A stretch of 64,000 nucleotides of DNA. It comes from Xestospongia bergquistia (taxonomy: Eukaryota > Porifera > Demospongiae > Haplosclerida > Petrosiidae). Both the position numbers and the translations under genes were made by a program. Each line of letters begins with the position of its first letter. Within the stretch, counting starts at the first letter, position 1. The notes beneath the pieces are model-generated. The model was not told the DNA's origin, ran no database searches, and saw only the letters and a program-made list of their open reading frames with translations. Positions 1-10,495 of the stretch are shown here, piece after piece. The DNA lies in the NCBI GenBank assembly GCA_963965975.1, contig OZ014417.1, positions 2,089,821-2,153,820 of the forward strand, in the 5' to 3' direction.

Positions 1-136
1 TCAAAACAACTATCTGAAATAGAATCTCTTTCTTACCTGCTATATCTAAAAAAATTACAAGCCATAACTTTCGCAAGTATAGACAATGCTGTATTTATGT
101 TTGACTTTTAATATGTTTATGGTCATGGCAGAAGAT

Positions 137-300
137 TAAGAAATAAAACTTGAGGTAAATGGAAAAAATATTCAGTTTCAAATCTATAGCTATAGTATGG
201 TGAAGCATTTTTCAGCCACTTTTGTCATTGATAATGGAAAGAGATGGCAAACAATCACTCTTCCTAACAATATCAAAGAAAATATTGAGACTAGTAAGTA
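137..300 (+). other. possible orphan exon or gene remnant
   Basis: A short stretch is open on the plus strand from about 137 to a TAA at 298-300 (about 50 residues, including NGKRWQTITLPNN) and ends at an ACTA/GTAAGT donor-like site. There is no start codon at its head, and an AG lies just upstream, so it would have to be an internal exon cut off by the window edge. I do not recognise the protein. It may simply be chance reading frame in AT-rich DNA. Confidence 0.15.
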
Positions 301-349
301 ACCTATGAAAGTATTGTATCATAACTATAGATAGTTAACCCAGGATCAC

Positions 350-707
350 TTCTGAATGTGAATTCTAAAATAAGGATAATATTTAACTTGATCTATTGTT
401 ACCGTAGTAAGTGTACACAAAGAGAAAGATTTTTAAATATCATAATTATTGGTTTGCCCTCTCTCTCTTCACTGTGAATTACCCAATCACCAAAGAATGC
501 TCTAGCAAATTGAATTTGAAATTGAATAATCTTCCTTCCTCTTTTGTCTCTCTTTCTAAGACTTTCCTTGTTTGGATGAATTGATCTTCCAGCAGATCGT
601 AGATAAACACAATACAATAAGATCAATCCTATTAGGACAAGTAATGGTACTATTGTCACAATTCCTACAGCTATGAAGTCAACTGTTATATAATATATAA
701 GCTTCAT
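350..707 (-). pseudogene. truncated copy of tandem multi-pass membrane protein
   Basis: The frame starting at 707 encodes about the first 95 residues of the same family as the gene at 1506-2420: an N-terminal membrane helix, the HPN...RKRDKRGRKI basic stretch, then FQIQFARAFFGDWV and EERxGK. After IIMIFK the frame shifts (around 422-430). The next codons in the other frame still resemble the paralog's WTL..VTI.Q, but homology is lost by about 350. The rest of the protein (luminal cysteine loop and later helices) is absent. A GGGTGGATCC element lies 13 bases upstream of the start, as in the intact paralogs. It is either a dead copy or a gene for a short single-helix protein; the frameshift argues for decay. 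Confidence 0.6.
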
Positions 708-889
708 TTTGTTTTATGTAGGGTGGATCCAAAGAAGCTAGCTGTCTACCATGTCACATGACAACTAATAAAATAGACCAACCATGTTGATAAATTAAAT
801 TCACATGTGTACTATTAGTGAATTAGGAAAACTTGAGATATTTTAGTTACATAAGAAAGATACCATCAATACATCAATTGTATTTAAAG

Positions 890-1225
890 TAAAGAGAGAG
901 GAAAGAAATCCAACAGTCCGCCGCCAGCCATTGCTGCAGCAAAGAAAAATTGAAGTTAAACTTGCAACAATAAATAAGAATCTCGTCTACATCATAAAAA
1001 TCAGAACAATTTATAGGATCACTAAAAATATCACTGGTATTGATGAAGCAACTAAATCCAATCTGTTTCTTATTACATTAATAACTCCTTACTACAAGCA
1101 AAACATTAATAAATAGCAGCGATGTCAGTTATAATGATAGTTTGGTCTACAGCTATCATTAACAGTGCCCACAACGGGAAGGGTTTCTTGAAAAGAACTA
1201 TGACACTAGAATTAACACAACCAGC
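890..1225 (-). pseudogene. internal fragment of tandem membrane protein gene
   Basis: Read on the minus strand, this stretch matches the middle of the 1506-2420 paralog. It has the P...W.L/MIV helix, then INVLLV, the DPINCS cysteine motif, and a ...CKFNFNF.AAA.AGG-like segment. It carries several in-frame stops and frame changes and has no recognisable N-terminus. A GGGTGGAGCTC element at 1320-1330 lies about 100 bases upstream, just where an intact gene of this family would begin, so the N-terminal part seems to have been deleted or scrambled. It is a separate copy from the fragment at 350-707, because that fragment holds the N-terminus but sits downstream of this one. Confidence 0.6.
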
Positions 1226-1505
1226 TAATAGTACTTCTGTATAATAGACAAACTTTATTTTATTCTATAGCATCACACACTTAATATGTGATTGAAATTG
1301 CTGATTATAGATCATGCTTGGGTGGAGCTCAAAGTAAAGAAAATAATCACATTAGAGGTTTTTAATTTATGAATATACTTTAGAAAAGTGAATTCATATA
1401 CTATTACAATGATGACACAAACATAATCACTCGAGAATTTTACATACAAAATATATATTACATGACAATGATGTATGCCTATTAAAGAATGAATGGTGTT
1501 AAATT

Positions 1506-2420
1506 TTAAAGATAACTTGAGTTTATTGTGACAATATTATCAATCTCCCTTTCCATCAATCCAGATTTATGCTTGTCAGAATTGGACAAACGCCTTATAG
1601 CCAAACTCCATGGCATGACAAGTACTGATAGTATAGTAGAAAAAAGAGCAACATATGTAAAATAATCAAAGATTTGTATCCCCATAATATAGTATCTGAT
1701 CCCATTTTCACCAGTAACTATCAGGGAACAAAAGAGAATAATCAATAAAGCAATCCATTGTAAGATATAAGTACTACATCGACGACATTTGTTACCATTA
1801 GCTAATTTGATAATAATGAACAATGGAACAGTGAAGAGTAATGGAAAGAATTCCATTAGTCCTCCAGCTAGTGCTGCAGCAACTGGAAAGTTAAAGTTAA
1901 ATTTGCAACAATAGATGAAAAGTCCATCTGTATTACTGTAATTGGAACAGTTTATTGGATCATCAAAAAGTTTCAAGCCTACATCTTCATAATAAAAGAA
2001 ACAATCAAATCCAACTTGTGTCTGGTCACAGTTATAACTTCTTTCCACTAGTAAGACATTGATAAATATAGCAGCAATATAGGCAATGATAATAATCTGT
2101 TCAATTGTTACTATCATCAGTGTCCACATTGGGAAAGGCTTCTTGAATAACAGTATCATTAATTTACCGTCTCTTTCTTCACTATCAATGACCCAGTCAC
2201 CAAAAAATGATTTAGCAAACTGTATTTGAAATTTAGTTATCTTCTTTGCTCTCTCTATCTTTTTTTTCAATCTCTCATTGTTGTTGGGATGAACAGATCT
2301 TTGAGCAGACGAAAGATAACAAAATTGGAATGCTAACAAAGCCACAATGATGACAATAGGTAAAAAAATAATTACTAGCATTAAGAGCCAGTCTACAATT
2401 TCATAGTAAATGTACTTCAT
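1506..2420 (-). CDS. multi-pass membrane protein of a tandem family (paralog 2)
   Basis: A single-exon gene of 304 residues. I do not recognise the family; it may be lineage-specific. Visible are a hydrophobic segment at about 12-35, a cytosolic-looking basic region (RSVHPNNNERLKKKIERAKK, 41-60), FGDWVIDSEERDGK (73-86), a long hydrophobic stretch at about 97-125, and a loop with cysteines at 131, 140, 158, 171 and 172 containing CD...DCFF and PINCS. Three further hydrophobic segments lie at about 176-206, 218-236 and 244-275, for about five in total. A KCRRC motif (211-215) lies between two of them. The start is fixed by the MKYxYYEIVD head shared with the next paralog and by the GGGTGGAGCTC element at 2447-2457. 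It is closely related to 3273-4169; differences concentrate in the cysteine loop and the tail. Confidence 0.8.
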   Translation of the reverse strand: MKYIYYEIVDWLLMLVIIFLPIVIIVALLAFQFCYLSSAQRSVHPNNNERLKKKIERAKKITKFQIQFAKSFFGDWVIDSEERDGKLMILLFKKPFPMWTLMIVTIEQIIIIAYIAAIFINVLLVERSYNCDQTQVGFDCFFYYEDVGLKLFDDPINCSNYSNTDGLFIYCCKFNFNFPVAAALAGGLMEFFPLLFTVPLFIIIKLANGNKCRRCSTYILQWIALLIILFCSLIVTGENGIRYYIMGIQIFDYFTYVALFSTILSVLVMPWSLAIRRLSNSDKHKSGLMEREIDNIVTINSSYL

Positions 2421-2446
2421 CTCTTAAACTTTCAATCAAGTAGCTA

Positions 2447-2457
2447 GGGTGGAGCTC
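2447..2457 (-). promoter_or_regulatory. conserved upstream element GAGCTCCACCC
   Basis: Read on the minus strand this is GAGCTCCACCC, 26 bases before the start codon of the 1506-2420 gene. The same element or a one- or two-base variant occurs at 721-731, 1320-1330, 3102-3112 and 4186-4196, each at or near the 5' end of a family copy. It is either a core promoter / 5' UTR element of this family or a passive part of the duplicated unit. Confidence 0.45.
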
Positions 2458-3109
2458 AAGAACAATGCAATTAAATAAGTGCAAGTAGTAATTGCTGAAT
2501 AATGAACACCAAATTATTGGTTTATTTCCGTTTCGCTAAATCGCCCTTGTGGTCTGAAGGGTTGCTTGTGTGGGTATCATGAAACCTTTTGTAATTCCTT
2601 CAGAAGGTTGAACAGCATTCCAAAATTTACACGGTGTCACCTATACTGAGTTCTACCAGACTCTAACTTAATTGTATACTCACAGTAGAAAAGACCAGAT
2701 AACTAGTCTGTAGGGCTGAATGCACTGTCATGAGAGCATCTAGTAGTTCCAAAAAGTATATGCAGAATGATAATATGATATAGTGTTCCATCAGTTGATA
2801 TTCCATCTACTTCAATGATTGTCACAAGATTCTCAAGATTGAGAGAGCAATATATTCATCAATAGCTATCTTTATTAAATGCAAACAAGAGGCAGTTTTT
2901 TTAACAATTACTATAATATGTACATGTTTTGTCTTATAACATTTGACATCACTATTACACAAAGTGGAAATGTCAAACTATAAGTTATCAATAAAAGATC
3001 ACAGCATCTTAATCAATTTGGAAAAATTAGTGACCTTTTCTATCTAAACAATACTAACAAGCTCATGTTTCTAACCTTGGTTTTATATAGAATTATATAG
3101 AGGGTGGAC

Positions 3110-3147
<38 letters not shown>

Positions 3148-3272
3148 GTCAACTGACATATGATATATATATATCACTTGTATATGTCTTGCTAACAAAT
3201 CAATACACTCAACAAACAGAACATGCATATATTATATTATATTACAAAATATTATACAAAACAATTAATGTT
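2458..3272. other. spacer between tandem membrane genes
   Basis: I see no convincing gene here. The stretch holds a TA microsatellite (about 3113-3142) and an isolated GGGTGGACCTC element (3102-3112) with no family start codon beside it. That may mark the 5' edge of a further lost copy. Confidence 0.5.
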
Positions 3273-4169
3273 TTATAATCCATTAGAATCTGGTATGACA
3301 AAACTGTCTTTGATTTCTTGTTCCTCAAATTTGTTCTTGTTAGAATTGGATGGACGTCTTATTGCTAAACTCCACGGCATAACAAACACTGATAGTAAGG
3401 TAAAAAACAGTGCAATATATGTGAAATAATCATGAATTTGTATCCCCATAATATAGTATCTGATATTAGTATCTGACATTGTTAGTGTACAAATAATAGT
3501 AAATAGGAAAGCAATCCATTGTAAGATATAAGTACCACATCGACGACATTTGTTACCATTAGCTAATTTGATAATGATGAACAATGGAACAGTGAAGAGT
3601 AATGGAAAGAATTCCATTAACCCTCCAGCTAGTGCTGCAGCAACTGGAAAGTTAAAGTTGAATTTCCTGCAGTCAATAAGTAGACCATCAGAAGAGTTTG
3701 AACAATTGATAGGACCGTCAAAATTAGTTAAGTTCTCATTATAAAAGAAACAATCAAATCCAACTTGTGTCTGATCACATTCATAACTTCTTTCCACTAG
3801 TAAGACATTGAAAAATATTGCAGCAATATAGGCAATGATAATAATCTGTTCAATTGTTACTATCATCAGTGTCCACATTGGGAAAGGCTTCTTGAACAAC
3901 AGTATCATTAATTTACCGTCTCTTTCTTCACTATCAATGACCCAATCACCAAAAAATGATTTAGCAAACTGTATTTGAAATTTAGTTATCTTCTTTGCTC
4001 TCTCTATCTTCTTTTTCAATCTCTCATTGTTGTTGGGATGAACAGATCTTTGAGCAGACGAAAGATAGCAAAATTGGAATGCTAACAAAGCCACAATAAT
4101 GAAAATAGGTAGAATTACAAGTAGTATAAATAACAGCATATCTACAATTTCGTAATAAACATACTTCAT
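3273..4169 (-). CDS. multi-pass membrane protein of a tandem family (paralog 3)
   Basis: A single-exon gene of 298 residues, very similar to the gene at 1506-2420 over the whole length and a clear tandem duplicate. It shares the MKYxYYEIVD start, the HPNNNERLKKK basic stretch, FFGDWVIDSEERDGK, five hydrophobic segments, and a loop with CDQTQVGFDCFF and PINCSNS. It diverges in the first membrane helix (IDMLLFILLVILPIF against VDWLLMLVIIFLPIV), in the loop after DCFFY, and in the last 25 residues. The element GAGCTCCACCC (4186-4196, minus) is 16 bases before the start. Function is unknown; the topology suggests a plasma or endomembrane protein with one disulfide-bonded luminal or extracellular loop. 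Confidence 0.8.
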   Translation of the reverse strand: MKYVYYEIVDMLLFILLVILPIFIIVALLAFQFCYLSSAQRSVHPNNNERLKKKIERAKKITKFQIQFAKSFFGDWVIDSEERDGKLMILLFKKPFPMWTLMIVTIEQIIIIAYIAAIFFNVLLVERSYECDQTQVGFDCFFYNENLTNFDGPINCSNSSDGLLIDCRKFNFNFPVAAALAGGLMEFFPLLFTVPLFIIIKLANGNKCRRCGTYILQWIAFLFTIICTLTMSDTNIRYYIMGIQIHDYFTYIALFFTLLSVFVMPWSLAIRRPSNSNKNKFEEQEIKDSFVIPDSNGL

Positions 4170-4327
4170 CTTGAATATGAACTATGGGTGGAGCTCATTA
4201 AATTGCAAGCTATGCAATAATAAGTGGGCGAGGTTATTATTGATTATTAAACGTTTTTCAACAATAATTGATACACCATATATGAAAAGTTATTATATTA
4301 TTTGATCCAACGAAAAAACAAGTATAA

Positions 4328-5350
4328 TTATTTGCGTGCTTTTGACAGCAGACCTCGTCTTTCATCTCGATTATAAGGATCATAATAACTTGAGGCTCCA
4401 TTTCCATATTTAGATTGTGGTTTAGCTCTTGGTCGGTAAGGGGCTCTTCTATGCTTATATTGTGGTCGGCTAGAACTAGGTGCAATTGAAGGATCAGAAG
4501 GATTTATAATTTCAGTGCTACTATCCAATTGAGCTTCCCTGTCATCACCTTCATAATAATATCGACTTTCATCTCTTTCTAGGCAACACCAGGGCAAACA
4601 AAACAATGACACAATTAATACAATACCTACAGTAATCTCCAAACCAACATTGAGTTTAAGAATATCGGTACACACGGCCAATGTGATAATTAATGCCATT
4701 CCTACAATGCAGAAAATAACTTGTAATATTCCTAGCAAAACTCGAAAATAGATGTCTGATGAAACGAAACTTAAAATGATGTTTGTAACAAAAAAGAACA
4801 CCAAAGATGAGATAGATATGAGACCTCCAGTTATACCAATAGCGGTTCCCAAATTGAAGGTCAGTTCATGGCAGATCAAGGGCACAGTGTTGTTCCCTTG
4901 CTCAATGTACGACGAACAAAGGATGGGTTCGGCATCCCATGATGCATTTTCAAAGAAGCAGTCGAGATGTTTATGAGAGACATCACAAGCGTGAGTATCT
5001 TGATATACAAGTGTTGAGACAGTGAACACACAGATAGTACCAGCTATCAAACATTCAGATATAAACACATAGATAATAGCTAGTATCCCAGGAAAGGCAA
5101 ATCCGTGAAGTATTATAGCTCCATCTCTTTCTCTCACTTTAATTGCTTTTCCTAGAAGGATCTTCGCACCCTTCAAGTGCATTTTGAAGAATCTATGGGA
5201 GTAAGACATGTCCCGGTCATCAGTCTCAGAATCTTCACATTTGATTAGACATGCCTGTATCATCGACACGATCAAAGTGAGAAGGAAAGGTATAGCAAAG
5301 GCTACCCCAGCAAGTACGTATGGAAGAGCGATGTATGATCCGTACTTCAT
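4328..5350 (-). CDS. divergent multi-pass membrane protein related to the tandem family
   Basis: A single-exon gene of 340 residues. It has the same plan as its two neighbours: a hydrophobic N-terminal segment, a basic RFFKMHLKGAKILLG-type region, an RERDG motif, and a loop with CD....LDCFF and a PILCSS...CHELTFNLG block that lines up with PINCSN...CKFNFNFP in the paralogs, followed by further helices. The cytosolic tail after residue about 255 is new, hydrophilic and rich in Tyr, Arg, Ser and Pro (YYYEGDDREAQL, SRPQYKHRRAPYRPRAK), ending in ERRGLLSKARK. It lacks the GGGTGGAGCTC element. This looks like an older member of the cluster whose tail could be a signalling or sorting region. Family and function are not recognised. 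Confidence 0.75.
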   Translation of the reverse strand: MKYGSYIALPYVLAGVAFAIPFLLTLIVSMIQACLIKCEDSETDDRDMSYSHRFFKMHLKGAKILLGKAIKVRERDGAIILHGFAFPGILAIIYVFISECLIAGTICVFTVSTLVYQDTHACDVSHKHLDCFFENASWDAEPILCSSYIEQGNNTVPLICHELTFNLGTAIGITGGLISISSLVFFFVTNIILSFVSSDIYFRVLLGILQVIFCIVGMALIITLAVCTDILKLNVGLEITVGIVLIVSLFCLPWCCLERDESRYYYEGDDREAQLDSSTEIINPSDPSIAPSSSRPQYKHRRAPYRPRAKPQSKYGNGASSYYDPYNRDERRGLLSKARK

Positions 5351-6118
5351 TGTTGAGCTTCTCTTCTCGATTATTGTAACCGAAAGTTGAGGTCACCTGG
5401 ATGTGGGAGGGTGTCTTTGCATGCTCATTGCGAAAGTACTATGATGTTTGCACAACACCCGCAAATAGTCTGGTTATATCATCCACAGCTGTGGACTAGT
5501 AGTAAATTTCATTTAAATGGCGTTTAAAAAAGATAAGATATTTTCAAAATAAGAGCTACATTAATTTCTATGCTGATAAGAAATTAGCACAGATTAAAAT
5601 GACTGAATAATGATAGTCTGATGTAACTTAGTTATTATTGACAGATGTGACTGATAGTTTTCAATAAATTGGTAAATAGCAGTCAATTAATCTAATAACA
5701 ATACTTTCTAAATTATTAATGTTAATAATGTAACTAGAAATCAACAAAAATAGTAAACTAAACATGACTAGTAAGAGAAGATAAAGCATTTAGAGAAAGA
5801 GAGAGTGGTGCACCTATTTCAATTGTCTTACCACATGTACTATGAACATGTACTAGTAGTACAATTTTAAAAGCTTAATACAACACAAATAGTCATGTTA
5901 CTTAATAAACACCTCTATATCTCTAACTTAATTACATTTTCAATCTTTGGCTGTAGAGCTCATAGTTTTTTATTTATTATTCATTGATTTTGGTATTTTT
6001 CATATTTTATTTTTCTTTTTTCTTTCTTCTCCCACAAAGTTTGCAGATATTTTCTGTTGTGAGCTGTTCTTAATTGGACCTGAGGATCTGACAGGAGAAT
6101 CAATGGCTACTATGTGCA

Positions 6119-6185
<67 letters not shown>

Positions 6186-6587
6186 CTCCCATTTCTCTCT
6201 AATGTTGTTTGATAAATTTTTACAGCCATACTTTAATTTTTCCCAAAAGAATAATTCTTGTATACTACATACACCATGTAGTACAATGTAATTGAGAGAA
6301 AGATCAAGTCATCTGCAATGCATGTGTGGCACAATAGGACAGCAATAACTTAGTGCAATCTTTGTATGCTAAAATGCAATGATATTTATATAATATCTGC
6401 AAATATTCTGACCTCTTTATCATACTAGGAGTTTATGATAATGATAAAAGAACCAGATCATTCAGAATACTATTTCTATTATTTCAGACATTTACTAGAA
6501 TATATTCTCACTAAAATAATTTATATACTGGTAAGATTAAAAAGGATGAAAATAATAGTGATATGATAAAAATAATTTAGCTATTAT
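5351..6587. other. intergenic region with TA microsatellite
   Basis: This is the upstream region of the minus-strand membrane gene and the 3' flank of the first transporter gene. It contains a long TA repeat at about 6122-6178. From about 6425 it is homologous to 10335 onwards, which marks the low-coordinate edge of the transporter duplication. No gene is supported. Confidence 0.6.
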
Positions 6588-6824
6588 TTAATTAATAGAT
6601 ATGGTAGTTTTGATTGATGGACTTTGATAAGGTAGATAATAGTCAATTAAAGTCACTCCTAATAACAAGGCTCCCTAAATTAACAAAAGTGATAAATATT
6701 AATAATATAAGAAATTAACAATGATAATAAACTTACCACAGCTAGTAATAGCTGACCAAATAACTACAGAGAGAGAGAGAGACAGACAGTCGACAGAGAC
6801 AGAGACAAAGACAGAGAGAGAGAT

Positions 6825-6865
<41 letters not shown>

Positions 6866-9782
6866 GACAGACAGAGACAGAGACAGAGACAGAGAGACAG
6901 ACACACAGAGAGAGTTATAATAGACCTATTTCATTTACCCTTTTATCTTACCACTGATGCCATTTGGAAGCCCAACAATTGTGTCAATCCTCCACCCATG
7001 ATAGGACATACAAAATAACTGACAGAAAAATGAATCATTATATCTTATAAGATTTATTTACCCCAGACTATCAGTAGATGATGACAGACCAGATATGATA
7101 GCATTCATAGTTTCTGAACTAGTTTTAGTATCAATTCTCCTTGTATTGTATAGAAATATATGATGATTTGTTAATACATTAGTCAAGTATACTTACTGTG
7201 CAATTTGTAACATATCTGTAAATATTGGAATAGTACCAAATCCAATACCAATACCAATTGTTCCAAAAGATATACATGTCATCCATAAATAACTGAGTAT
7301 ATGTGGAAAGGGAGAAAGAGAAAGGGAGAGAGAGAGAGAGAAGGGGGGGGAGAGTTCAATAATTAAACTAATTATAAACACTGTATACCTCTTGTCTACA
7401 ATAAATTGAGCAGGACCAACAAAAAAATAAGAACATCCTGTTAATATGATTCCTCCAATAATCAAAAATCGTGGTCCCTACATAATAATATAATAACAAC
7501 TAATAACATTAATTTATTATTATCATAGTTATCTGTCTTTCATTAGTCCATTCATCCATCTATCTCATCCTTCTAATCATACCATTATATCAGTAATCTT
7601 TCCAGCAAGGAATGATGATAACATGTAAGTTAACGGAGCAACTAAAAATACAACACCAATTAATAATTCAGAAAGATGGAACTAAAAAATGAAATAGAGA
7701 ACAATAACACAAAGGGAATATAACTTGAGGTCTAAACCTAATAACTAACAATGATAGTTAGTAAGATTTGTATATGATCATATTAATATAATCATCACAG
7801 AATAAACTATTCACACACTATATTGTGAATGAGACCTTATATATATAATATTGATATCATACTTGTTGTTTTAGGAAAGTAGACATTGTTGGACTAAAGA
7901 ACTCCAGAGCACCTACGACCACAATATTACACATTACTATAAATATAAGAGGAGAGTATAATCTATTGATATATGAACTTACCTAATAATAAGAAGGGTA
8001 CATCTATTAATAATTTAATGATAGTTTTAGGTGGTAAGAATTGTTTCTCTCCATCTAAAATAAATAAAAATGTCAATATCTCCCTCCCTCCTTTCCCCTA
8101 GCCCCCTTCTTCTAGTCATCCTTACCAGTATGAGGTATTAAAATAAAAAATAATGGTAGAATGATCAAGATGGCACCTCCAGTGACAACAAAGGGAAGTA
8201 GAAATCCTCCAAACTAAATAACAAATACAATAATTAATACATTAAGAATAATGACTAATTAAGCTCACATTATACAGGAACCCTCCTAAAGGGGGTCCAA
8301 TAACATATCCAAGTCCAGACCCTACTTCCATTAAACCCTAAGTAATAGTGACAATATATATTATCATTGATATTAGTATCATTATAGAGTTAAAAATTTA
8401 GTGGTAATCTAGTGACTACATCATGTGTTTTGATACAATAGATAAACAGGAAAAAACACTAACACTGTCACAGGGATATAATAAGAATAGACTATATAGT
8501 ATTATAGTATGGACAATAATGAACAGTCATTATTAGTGATATAGTAATGATCAGTTGTTCTTACTATAACTGTCCCAGTGTTCTCTGGATAGAGTATAGT
8601 AGCAATAGTAAATGATGCTGTAATATAACCAGCACTTCCAATACCTTCTATTATTCTTAGTAACATTGAAAATATTACAAACTCCCAATAGTTTGACATC
8701 TTTATCAGGAATCTAATGGACAAATGGACAATGTTACAATGGATGCATAAGAGCATTATAGATCAATAAAAATAGATGCTTACAAAAACAATAGATCAAT
8801 AACAATATTATAACAACTTGGATGGACAGATAGTCATAGATTAAAATCCATGAATGGATGCATAATTTAAGGAATGGATAAATAAATAAAGCATTCCTGT
8901 AATAATAGTAGAAAACAAAGATGCTAGACAAGTTATAAACAAAGAGAAGACACTTACCCTAATAGTATGAAGGCTCCACCCACTAAGAATGATCCTGATA
9001 TTAACATAAACTTCAATCCAATTTCTGGTACCTATACAATAAACATAGAGTCTATGACATCATTGTATTAAAATAGTGAAATCCCATGATGTTACTAGTA
9101 AGAGGATATATTGTGGTACATGATATATCAGGTTTCACTAATTATAAACTAAAGAATGTCCTTTTAACATGAAAGTCATATAAGAACCTATTATCTATTT
9201 CTTTGTGAAACTGTATTTTACATATCTGTTACAGTGGCTTAGTATGTTACATGATATATAATAATTACGTAGTAAGTTAGCGCTATTCATATAATAAACG
9301 ACATACTATATTACTATTTCAGCAGCTTACAATATAACTCAGTAATATTTATGTGATAATCAAATGCTATGTGCTACTTACATAATAACCCAGTATAGGT
9401 GAGAGTATTACGACACAAAGAGGAGACACTCCCATTATAAATCCCACTGTCAGACTATTAACACCATATACAGCTGCCTACAAAATTAATAAAAAAGTTT
9501 AATATTTAATTCCCACCAATTATTTCTGAAGTACAGTATGTACTTCTAATATAAAGCTATTACTGTGTTTACCTCTTGAGGGTAGAAAGGGTCCAAAATA
9601 GAGTAGGCAGCATTGATAACGAGATAGGCTATCCACAGTGCTATAAATGTTATTGAGTTCCTAACAGTCTGTCTAGAACATCTCCATGAGTTCTTCGTAC
9701 CAGGTTGCTCTGATAATATTAGTGGATCAGTCTCCTTTGCTCCTGTCCATGATGTTTGTCTTTGGATTTTTACTATCGACAT
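6588..9782 (-). CDS. SLC18B1: SLC18B1-like MFS transporter, copy A
   Basis: A 449-residue protein from 15 exons: 9573-9782, 9382-9477, 8958-9031, 8565-8712, 8269-8337, 8126-8213, 7983-8054, 7863-7912, 7583-7681, 7389-7477, 7197-7292, 7062-7139, 6952-7018, 6737-6763 and 6588-6674. All junctions are GT-AG and phases agree. Diagnostic stretches are AYSILDPFYPQE after the first helix, ITASFTIATILYPENTGTV, GLMEVGSGLGYVIGPPLGGFLYN and FGGFLLPFVVTGGA, the vesicular-amine-transporter-like signature of SLC18B1, a 12-helix polyamine/amine exporter of vesicles. The length matches the human protein (about 456). A GA/CAGA microsatellite (6766-6916) fills the intron between exons 13 and 14. The copy differs from copy B at scattered residues, for example AYSILD against AYSILA and GYFVCPIM against GEFVGPIV, and appears intact. 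Confidence 0.85.
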
Positions 9783-10495
9783 AATCTTGGCATGAACAGT
9801 TTACAGTAATTAAATCTATATAATTATACTCAGTTGAGAATGACTACTAACTCAGTGTTATAACTCAGGCTAGGAATAAGCTAGAGAGAAATAGTTTGTA
9901 CCATTCAAAAGGTTTTGCAAGTACAAAAGTTTTATTAAAAACTAGAGCGCTAGCTACTTAGAAAAATAGCTAGCCTGAAACACCATATAAAGTTAATCGA
10001 ATGCTTCGCATTCTACCGTGACATGACGTCACGCAAAATTTGTACGAACACTTGTTTTCCAGCTTCAGCAAAAAAGTTCAGAAATTGTTGAAAATACCTT
10101 TAAATAGTAAAAGTAGGATAGATTAATAAAAGAGAAAACCGCAAAGAACCAGCTTCAGTATAACTCGCACTATTTGTTCAGAAAGGTGTGGTTTTACTAA
10201 CTCGCGCATTAATTAGAATTATAACGAATCATGTGTAGAATTCTGCTACCTTTAGGAAGTAAAATTTAACATTAAAACTCTTGCTTATTTCTGTATCTCC
10301 ATAGTTCGTCACTGGAGAATAGTACAACTTCAAAACCAGGAGCTTTGATAACAATGAAAACAACCTGACCATTTAGAATACCTTTGTTGTTATTTCAAAC
10401 ATTGACTAGAATATGATCTTAATAAAAATATTAATTTATACTTATATGCTGGTAGGATTAAAAAGAATAAATTAGTAGTATGATATGGCTATTAT
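9783..10495. other. copy A 5' flank with relic bidirectional promoter and duplication junction
   Basis: The segment from about 10200 to 10330 matches 13975-14125, the spacer between copy B and NDUFS8, up to and including TTCGTCACTGGAGAA. The sequence from about 10335 matches the 3' flank of copy A from about 6425. The tandem duplication junction is therefore near 10330. No gene is supported in the stretch. Confidence 0.65.

Noticed and set aside
4752-5390. Plus-strand frames over the divergent membrane gene
   Set aside because: Shadows of the long minus-strand coding frame; no homology between paralogs on the plus strand.
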